Source: JBBIWA01 sp037439425 (GTDB taxonomy: Bacteria; Acidobacteriota; Blastocatellia; RBC074). Taken from it: a stretch of 12,054 nt of DNA. The number at the start of each line of letters is the position of its first letter. Position 1 is the stretch's first letter. Location of the stretch: positions 1-12,054 of the forward strand of contig JBBIWA010000115.1 in the NCBI GenBank assembly GCA_037439425.1. Reading direction: 5' to 3'. Position numbers and translations under genes: made by a program. The notes under the pieces were generated by a model. The model was not told where the DNA came from, did no database searches, and was given only the letters and a program-made list of their open reading frames with translations. Of this stretch, positions 7,420 to 12,054 are shown one piece after another.

Positions 7420-7511
7420 CAATTTTTGCATAGATGTTTGCAATCTTCGCCTGATGGAAAATAAGATGGTACGAGAGGCTAGGATTGAGAATCAAGAGGT
7501 TCTGAAAAGGA
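7420..7511. promoter_or_regulatory. Divergent promoter region, bacilliredoxin / GMC oxidoreductase
   Basis: Both genes must start transcription within this short AT-richer gap. Towards the GMC gene, TTGCAA and TAAGAT stand 18 nt apart. Towards the bacilliredoxin, the minus strand has TTGATT and TACCAT, also 18 nt apart. Each hexamer matches the sigma-70 consensus at only 4 of 6 bases, so the exact sites are weak. An AAGGAG just before the ATG at 7518 serves the GMC gene. Confidence 0.35.
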
Positions 7512-7517
7512 GAGGAT

Positions 7518-9161
7518 ATGCAAATTAAAAGGCAACCCAGAGTCTACGATGTGGTCGTCATCGGTTCTGGCGCTTCCGGCGGCATGGCTGCCTGGAATCT
7601 GACCCGGCAGGGAGTCAAGGTGCTGCTCCTTGATGCCGGAGACCGCTTCGACCGCAAAAACTTCTGGACGCACGTGCTGCCCTACGAGTGGCGCGAACGC
7701 ACGGCTAGAGGCGAGCGCCCGCCACAGTTCTTTCTGAGCGAGAAAGAGCAACCCGTCATCACACCGCCCGGCCAGCCCTTCAAGCTCACTCGCGTTTGGG
7801 GGTTAGGCGGTAAAACAAATGTCTGGGGGCGCGTCAGCTTGCGTTATTCCGATCTCGACTTCAAAGCTGCCGAGCGTGATGGCATCGGCATTCCCTGGCC
7901 CATCTCTTACAAAGAGATTGCGCCTTACTACGACAAGGTTGACCAATTGATCGGCGTCTGCGGCGGCGATGATGATTCAGAGGTTCTGCCTGGCAGCAAG
8001 TATCATCTGCCGCCGCCACCGCCACGTTGCGGTGAGGTCTTACTGAAGAAGGCAGCCGCGCGGCTAGGCATTCCAATCGTGGCCGGGCGGCGCGCTGTGC
8101 TGACGCGCAGTCATCGGGGATGGCCTGCTTGCCATTACTGCGGGAGATGTGGTCTTGGCTGCGATACTGGCAGCTTCTTCAATTCGGCCGATCATTTGCT
8201 TCCTGAAGCGCTCAGGACTGGCCGGCTTGAAATCCGCACCAATGCCGTGGCCGCTCGCATCCTCGCCAACAAAGAAGGGCTGGCCAGTGGCGTGCAGTAT
8301 TTCGACCGCCACACCGGGCGAGAGCACGTGGTGCGCGCGAAGGTAGTCGTGCTGGGTGCTTCAGCGATTGACTCGACGCGCATTCTGCTGAATTCGACTT
8401 CTGACATCTACCCGCAGGGCATCGGCAATACCTCGGGCGTGATCGGCAAGTATCTATGCGAACAGGTGATGGTTCACGTCTATGCTTTCCTGCCGGCGCT
8501 CTATGGGCGCGAGACGACCAACGATGATGGGATTGGCGGCGAACACATCTACCTGCCGCGCTTCAACCATCGTGGCCGGCCGCGTGATTACGCGCGCGGC
8601 TTCGGCATCCAGTTCTGGGGCATCGGTTGCCAGGCGGGAGCCGATTTTGCCCATTACCTGCCGGGCTTCGGCGCGTCGTTTAAACGCGAAGTGAAGAGAC
8701 GCTATCCGGCGTTGATTGCGATTCATCCTTTCGGCGAGAAGCCACCGCGCGCAGAGAATCGAGTCACTGTCGAAGGCACGCCATTGGACAAGTATGGTGT
8801 GCCTTTGCCGAAGATCATCTTCAAAGATGGCGAAAACGAGCGCCGGATGGTTGAAGAGATATATGACACGGTCGAAGAGCTTTTGCACGAAGCCGGGGCT
8901 GAGCCTTTCGACCTGGTGCGCGGAAGGACTGACCCGCCCGGGTCTGCGATTCACGAACACGGCACCTGCCGGATGGGTGCCGATCCGAAGACTTCGGCGC
9001 TCAATGGATTTTGTCAAATGCACGCGGTCAAAAATCTCTTTGTTGTGGATGGCAGCGCCTTCCCCTCGGCGACGGAGAAGAATCCGACTTTGACCATTCT
9101 GGCTCTGGCCTGGCGCGCGACCGATTATCTGGTGGAAGAGCTCAAGCGAGGAAATCTGTAG
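7518..9161 (+). CDS. GMC-family FAD oxidoreductase with cysteine cluster
   Basis: Flavoprotein of the glucose-methanol-choline family, 547 residues, that oxidises an alcohol or sugar with FAD. The FAD-binding dinucleotide fold is at the N-terminus: VVVIGSGASGGMAAWNL (residues 12-28), with LLLDAG closing strand 2. The GMC signature region is VWGLGGKTNVWGRVSLRY (93-110). The C-terminal GMC_oxred_C domain holds HEHGTCRMG (479-487) and DGSAFPSATEKNPTLTI (511-527). His479 and Asn522 fit the catalytic His/Asn pair of the family. A cluster Cys205-x2-Cys208-x2-Cys211-x3-Cys215 lies where bacterial FAD-glucose dehydrogenases hold a 3Fe-4S centre. There is no signal peptide, and no small subunit or cytochrome gene is adjacent. 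Substrate and electron acceptor are unknown; the gluconate/glucose dehydrogenase branch is the nearest likeness. Confidence 0.92.
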   Translation: MQIKRQPRVYDVVVIGSGASGGMAAWNLTRQGVKVLLLDAGDRFDRKNFWTHVLPYEWRERTARGERPPQFFLSEKEQPVITPPGQPFKLTRVWGLGGKTNVWGRVSLRYSDLDFKAAERDGIGIPWPISYKEIAPYYDKVDQLIGVCGGDDDSEVLPGSKYHLPPPPPRCGEVLLKKAAARLGIPIVAGRRAVLTRSHRGWPACHYCGRCGLGCDTGSFFNSADHLLPEALRTGRLEIRTNAVAARILANKEGLASGVQYFDRHTGREHVVRAKVVVLGASAIDSTRILLNSTSDIYPQGIGNTSGVIGKYLCEQVMVHVYAFLPALYGRETTNDDGIGGEHIYLPRFNHRGRPRDYARGFGIQFWGIGCQAGADFAHYLPGFGASFKREVKRRYPALIAIHPFGEKPPRAENRVTVEGTPLDKYGVPLPKIIFKDGENERRMVEEIYDTVEELLHEAGAEPFDLVRGRTDPPGSAIHEHGTCRMGADPKTSALNGFCQMHAVKNLFVVDGSAFPSATEKNPTLTILALAWRATDYLVEELKRGNL

Positions 9162-9331
9162 ATGATCCAGGTAATGAGTGGACCTGCCAGGCACCCACTA
9201 CTCACGCTTCTAGCCACGGGCTGCACTTCCTTCAGAGCACCGGGCAACGGCTCCAGACAGCTGAGTAGCAAGCGAGTAGAGCCTCCGTGTCATTAGCTGA
9301 GTCTCTCTCTACATTTCAGGCAGGCGCCGGG

Positions 9332-10141
9332 TCATTCGGTTTTACGCGGCGCAAAGTGCAGTGTGGGGTCTTCAGTAACACTCGGCCGGAAAGTCACGTT
9401 GCGATCAGGCTCAAGCTCATTGGTTGAGATGGAAGTTTCTGGCGCGGGCGCTCTGATTTCTTCTTTGGCGAAGACTGGTTGTGGGATTCTCTCTTCGATC
9501 TCTTCAACCTCTGCCTCTCCCTCTGGAGCTGGCTTCGGCGGGAAAAAGATGCCGTTGATCAGATGAGCGACTCCGCGCGCTACCGGGAGCAAACCGAGCA
9601 CCCATAAGGACTGTAGCAGCGGAGTCACTCCGACGAGACCCGGCTCCTGGCGCAGGATGATCTGCTCCAGACTTTCCAGCAGACCTGAATGGGCGGCGAT
9701 GTTAAGGAAGTAGTAAAGCGTCGCGCTCATCGCCCCACCACTGAAGATCGCCAGCGTCGCTTGCTGAAAATGGTAGCGGCGCGAATCCGGGGCGCGGCCT
9801 TTCTGGAGTTTGCGGCGCGCAGCATCCAACTTTCTGGTTGCTTGCTTCAGCTTCTCGAGGGCCCGCTCAAGCTCTTGATCCCTGGCTATGATGGGCGGTG
9901 CACTGGCCCTTTGGGGGAAGGGATAGGAGAAGCGCTGTGTCTTTTTAAAGCCTTCGCGCGCTTCCTCAAAGCCGCTGCGGAGACTCTTGCCTAGCTGGAG
10001 CAACTCCTCTTTGAGCGCCTCCAAGTCAAGGGGCCCACGCCGGCCCTGCATGGCATCTACGATCAATCCCAGGTTGATGCCGCAATTGCGGCAGAAGCGC
10101 TGTCCTTCGACAGCGGGGCTGGCGCATCTTGGACAGTACAT
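9332..10141 (-). CDS. Zinc-ribbon, coiled-coil, two-helix membrane protein
   Basis: A 269-residue protein whose function I do not recognise. It opens with a zinc ribbon, MYCPRCASPAVEGQRFCRNCG (Cys3, Cys6, Cys17, Cys20). A charged helical region with coiled-coil character runs from about 38 to 114. Two hydrophobic segments follow, about 128-150 and 169-200, likely membrane-spanning. The tail (about 203-269) is acidic and proline-rich and holds SVTEDPT near the end. I have an impression that similar SVTE-type tails occur on zinc-ribbon proteins of Acidobacteriota, but this was not checked. The start at 10141 is set by GGGAGG 6 nt upstream; an in-frame GTG at 10162 would sit before that site. 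It is the last gene of a minus-strand group after queF, 72 bp downstream. A membrane-linked sensor or scaffold is conceivable, but nothing in the sequence shows it. Confidence 0.85.
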   Translation of the reverse strand: MYCPRCASPAVEGQRFCRNCGINLGLIVDAMQGRRGPLDLEALKEELLQLGKSLRSGFEEAREGFKKTQRFSYPFPQRASAPPIIARDQELERALEKLKQATRKLDAARRKLQKGRAPDSRRYHFQQATLAIFSGGAMSATLYYFLNIAAHSGLLESLEQIILRQEPGLVGVTPLLQSLWVLGLLPVARGVAHLINGIFFPPKPAPEGEAEVEEIEERIPQPVFAKEEIRAPAPETSISTNELEPDRNVTFRPSVTEDPTLHFAPRKTE

Positions 10142-10147
10142 GGCAAG

Positions 10148-10153
10148 CCTCCC
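10148..10153 (-). promoter_or_regulatory. Ribosome binding site setting the zinc-ribbon gene start
   Basis: The minus strand reads GGGAGG, 6 nt before the ATG at 10141. It makes that ATG the start and leaves the first Cys-x2-Cys two residues from the N-terminus, as is usual for zinc-ribbon proteins. Confidence 0.75.
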
Positions 10154-10180
10154 GTTTCGCACTACGTTGATGCCTGGCTG

Positions 10181-10199
10181 CAGGTTCGCAGAAAACCTG
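10181..10199 (-). repeat. Hairpin between queF and zinc-ribbon gene
   Basis: CAGGTT and AACCTG form a perfect 6-bp stem around a 7-base loop in the 72-bp gap after queF. No U-tract follows on the minus strand, so it is not a standard terminator. It could trim or stabilise mRNA, or be chance. Confidence 0.3.
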
Positions 10200-10213
10200 G
10201 TAGAGTCGCTCCT

Positions 10214-10663
10214 TCACTTTGTTTCTTTGTGATAGCTCGCCCGAATCACAGTCTTGATATTGCCGCGCACGTTGAAGTCACCTTCGATGTGAAATTCCAA
10301 GGGATCGCAGGCAGCAATGAAGTCTTCCATAATCTTGTTGACGGCGTGTTCGTGGAAGATCTTCACGTGGCGAAACGAATTGATATAAAGCTTGAGCGAT
10401 TTCAGTTCGATGCAACGTCGGTTAGGCACATAGCGGATGTGGATCGTGGCGAAATCTGGAAAATCCGAAAAGGGACAGATCGCCGTAAATTCGGTCGAAG
10501 TGAAGTTGATCTCGATACGCCGTCCCGGGTATTCATACTCGAAGGTGTCGAGCGGAGAGAGGTGCATCTCCTCTTTCGGCGTCGAGCGGACCTCCAGTTT
10601 CGTCGCTGGCGTAATCTCCCTAAGCGGGGGAACTCTCTTCTGCTTTACCTTCTTGACTGCCAA
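10214..10663 (-). CDS. queF: 7-cyano-7-deazaguanine (preQ0) reductase QueF
   Basis: NADPH-dependent cytoplasmic enzyme that reduces the nitrile of preQ0 to the amine of preQ1 in queuosine biosynthesis. At 149 residues it is the short, unimodular type with a tunnelling fold. The catalytic residues fit Bacillus subtilis QueF in spacing: Cys63 (ICPFSDFPDFA), Asp70 seven residues on, and His104-Glu105 (IFHEHAVN), matching Cys55, Asp62, His96 and Glu97. The QueF signature E-L-K-S-L-K is at 86-91. The start is TTG at 10663, backed by GAGGAG 9 nt upstream; the next in-frame Met is residue 33 and would cut into the fold. It lies 30 bp after the DHH gene and is probably co-transcribed. No other que genes are in the window, and there is no room for a preQ1 riboswitch directly ahead of it. 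Confidence 0.96.
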   Translation of the reverse strand: MAVKKVKQKRVPPLREITPATKLEVRSTPKEEMHLSPLDTFEYEYPGRRIEINFTSTEFTAICPFSDFPDFATIHIRYVPNRRCIELKSLKLYINSFRHVKIFHEHAVNKIMEDFIAACDPLEFHIEGDFNVRGNIKTVIRASYHKETK

Positions 10664-10672
10664 GGTTAATTA

Positions 10673-10678
10673 CTCCTC
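10673..10678 (-). promoter_or_regulatory. Ribosome binding site supporting a TTG start for queF
   Basis: The minus strand reads GAGGAG, 9 nt before the TTG at 10663. No ATG or GTG stands at a usable distance in frame, so this site decides the non-ATG start. It lies in the 30-bp gap after the DHH phosphoesterase stop. Confidence 0.75.
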
Positions 10679-10693
10679 GTGTAACAGACTCGC

Positions 10694-11647
10694 TTACGAT
10701 TGGAGCTGCTGGACGATCTCCTCGGCGATCCGGCGCGCTTCGTCCACTCTCTCCGGGGCCAGTGAGATCGCAGCCACGACAGCGTGTCCGCCACCACCGT
10801 AACGCTCGCAGATGGCCGCCAGATCGTGCCAGCGCGGGCGCGGTGCCCAAGGGTTAGAGCCGACAGAGACCTTCGAGCGGAATGATGATTGACTGACGCC
10901 GACACTATAGGTGCATTCGGGATGCAGGTAGTAAGGGATGAATTTGCTATAGCCCTCCATATCATGCCCGCTTACATCGAAGAAGACTACCGGGCCACGC
11001 ACCTGCGCGTGTTGACGAATCGTCTCGATCGCTTTGAGATGGCGCTGATAGAGCGGCTCGATTCGCTCCTTCACATAATCTGCCGTCGCGACCTCGGTCA
11101 AGGTCTTGTCTTGCAGCTCACTGATGATCCGTTCAATCAGTTGGTGATTGCGATCCGATTCAATGACCAGCGCCAGCTTGAGCGCTGGGGCCTTCATCTC
11201 CACCGGCTCGGCGGCCGATTGATACTGCGCCCCATCAATCAGGTCGGCCCAATAAATCAGTTCTCTCAGCGGCGCCGGATCAAAGCCGAAGCGTTGCTGT
11301 GCAATGGTAGCGATAAATTTAGTGCATGACTTGTAACTTGGATCTACGAATTTCTTGCCGCTTCTGTCCGCTTTAAAGTGAGCTTCATCGGCAGGCGTTA
11401 AAAAAGCGCTCTTGTGGTGATCGAACCACCAAGTCAGTTTAGGTGAAGCGCTGTACTTGAAGTCCACAATAGCGTTTTCATCACCATCGAAAAGCTCCTC
11501 ATCAAACAAAGCGCCAGCGCGGTGCATCATTGGCTGATAGGCGTGCTCCCAGCCCGGATGGATGCACTCCTCATAGAAACGCGAAAAGACAGCTGCCGAT
11601 GAAACGCCATCAAAGCAGCTCCCGTGGTAACAAATTTTGATCTTCAT
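10694..11647 (-). CDS. DHH/DHHA1-family phosphoesterase
   Basis: A 317-residue metal-dependent phosphoesterase of the DHH superfamily, which includes RecJ, NrnA-type nano-RNases and cyclic-di-AMP hydrolases. Motif I is YHGSCFDG (His8, Asp13), in the H-x2-C-x-DG style. Motif II aspartate is Asp62 (AIVDF). The name motif Asp76-His77-His78 is in WWFDHHKS, and motif IV is YWADLIDG (Asp135/Asp138). The C-terminal DHHA1 domain shows YGGGGHAVVAAIS (283-295). All metal ligands look intact, so an active enzyme is expected, but the substrate is not readable. I put the start at 11647, where the family N-terminus MKIKICYHG begins; GAAGG lies 3 nt upstream, a rather close site. The open frame runs on to 11791, with the extra 48 residues reaching into the right repeat arm, and these look non-coding. 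It heads the DHH-queF-zinc-ribbon group. Confidence 0.88.
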   Translation of the reverse strand: MKIKICYHGSCFDGVSSAAVFSRFYEECIHPGWEHAYQPMMHRAGALFDEELFDGDENAIVDFKYSASPKLTWWFDHHKSAFLTPADEAHFKADRSGKKFVDPSYKSCTKFIATIAQQRFGFDPAPLRELIYWADLIDGAQYQSAAEPVEMKAPALKLALVIESDRNHQLIERIISELQDKTLTEVATADYVKERIEPLYQRHLKAIETIRQHAQVRGPVVFFDVSGHDMEGYSKFIPYYLHPECTYSVGVSQSSFRSKVSVGSNPWAPRPRWHDLAAICERYGGGGHAVVAAISLAPERVDEARRIAEEIVQQLQS

Positions 11648-11716
11648 GGACCTTCGTTTCAGTTGTGATACTGTGCGTGCCTTCTTCGGGCCAGAGGTCG
11701 AAGCAATGCAGGTCAG

Positions 11717-11744
11717 ATTAAACGTTTTGACCCTTCGGATGCAA
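11717..11744 (-). promoter_or_regulatory. Candidate promoter for DHH-queF group
   Basis: On the minus strand TTGCAT (plus 11739-11744) and TTTAAT (plus 11717-11722) stand 16 nt apart. TTTAAT matches the -10 consensus at 5 of 6 bases; the -35 is weak. They lie about 70-97 bp ahead of the ATG at 11647 and just inside the repeat boundary. Confidence 0.3.
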
Positions 11745-11763
11745 GTGAATCGGGGCAGACCCG

Positions 11764-12054
11764 GCAATTCCCGCTCAAGCGGGAAACGCAAAACCCGAGT
11801 GTGCCGCTTGTGTGCCTCACTGAGTCAGATGACGTATTGATCGCGGAATATTGTAGACCATAACGGCAGCCTGATACCGCCGCCGAGCTTCGAGGAAGCT
11901 TGGTTGCCCGCAAGTGGGCTTCCGCTACCGCTGGTTGAACCGTGGGCCGCTTCGTCGCCATCCTTCTCCCCTCGCTGCGGAGCGGAGCCTTGCCTGATTA
12001 AGAACCGTTCTTCACTCAAATGCCACAACAACAATGCTGCGAGAGCTCTCCACA
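11764..12054 (-). repeat. Right arm of the ~290-bp inverted repeat
   Basis: This is the inverted copy of 1-290, with base 12054 matching base 1. The two outermost blocks (bases 2-73 of the left arm against 11982-12053) are identical. This copy keeps the stem at 11864-11870/11879-11885 with a changed loop and one G-T pair. It also has its own perfect hairpin at the inner edge (11768-11785), broken in the left copy. The inner boundary is 116 bp upstream of the DHH gene start. As on the left, no mobile-element gene is attached. Confidence 0.93.
11768..11785. repeat. Perfect hairpin at inner edge of right repeat arm
   Basis: TTCCCGCT-CA-AGCGGGAA is an 8-bp stem with a 2-base centre. The left arm keeps only one half (AGCGGGAA) and has lost the other through changes and a 1-base indel. 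This suggests the right copy is closer to the ancestral form at this edge. No U-tract adjoins, so it is not a clear terminator. Confidence 0.55.

Noticed and set aside
8454..9194. 246-codon open frame antisense to the GMC oxidoreductase gene
   Set aside because: It lies almost wholly opposite a well-supported gene, has no recognisable motif and is explained by GC-rich codons in the true gene.
9174..9296. 40-codon open frame after the GMC gene with a lipobox-like LLATGC
   Set aside because: It has only a weak ribosome site, and its arginine-rich tail is unlike a lipoprotein. The 170-bp gap at 9162-9331 shows no clear gene; an imperfect dyad near 9175-9205 lacks a U-tract.
10229..10669. 146-codon open frame antisense to queF
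   Set aside because: It mirrors queF almost exactly, and the queF reading has all catalytic residues at the right spacing. No motif is seen on this strand.
10664..10693. preQ1 riboswitch ahead of queF
   Set aside because: Only 30 bp separate queF from the preceding gene, and they hold only the ribosome site. No pseudoknot-like leader fits.
10889..11329. 146-codon open frame antisense to the DHH gene
   Set aside because: It is a shadow of a gene with intact DHH and DHHA1 motifs and has no recognisable domain.
1..12054. A 12-kb transposon or plasmid with terminal inverted repeats
   Set aside because: There is no transposase, integrase, replication or partition gene, and the cargo is chromosomal housekeeping. 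No target-site duplication can be seen because the window ends inside the repeat.

Overview
The window reads as a stretch of ordinary bacterial chromosome: dense genes, good Shine-Dalgarno sites, ATG starts with at least one TTG, and moderately high GC by eye. The gene mix is a DUF1094-type bacilliredoxin, a GMC oxidoreductase with a cysteine cluster, a zinc-ribbon/coiled-coil/two-helix protein, a Tat-exported PhoD, RecD2 and a unimodular QueF. This is most like Acidobacteriota, perhaps Blastocatellia. That placement is an inference from gene content, not a measured phylogeny (about 50% sure).

Layout. 1-290: left arm of a long inverted repeat. 312-2702, minus strand: an exported enterochelin-esterase-like hydrolase followed by an RluB-type pseudouridine synthase. 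2703-3066: a divergent intergenic region with a CATGGG-N5-CCCATG dyad. 3067-6878, plus strand: Tat-exported PhoD phosphatase, then RecD2 helicase. 6879-6955: a convergent gap with hairpins. 6956-7408, minus strand: a BrxA/BrxB bacilliredoxin, divergent from the GMC oxidoreductase at 7518-9161 on the plus strand. 9332-11647, minus strand: DHH/DHHA1 phosphoesterase, QueF and a zinc-ribbon membrane protein, in that transcription order. 11764-12054: right arm of the inverted repeat.

The genes do not form one pathway. They cover RNA modification (RluB, QueF), DNA repair (RecD2), phosphate scavenging or surface hydrolysis (PhoD, esterase) and redox work (bacilliredoxin, GMC enzyme). I see no transposase, integrase, phage gene, CRISPR array, defence system, tRNA or rRNA.

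The most unusual object is the repeat pair. About 290 bp occurs at both ends in inverted orientation, aligned base for base from the window edges. The outer 173 bp differ at only 3 positions, a 30-bp segment then differs at 13, and similarity returns inward. Two substitutions inside predicted stems turn a Watson-Crick pair into G-U on the same strand. Substitutions show no codon-position bias in the two inward reading frames. I read it as a dispersed non-coding, structured repeat whose copies bound this sequence, probably because an assembly broke there.
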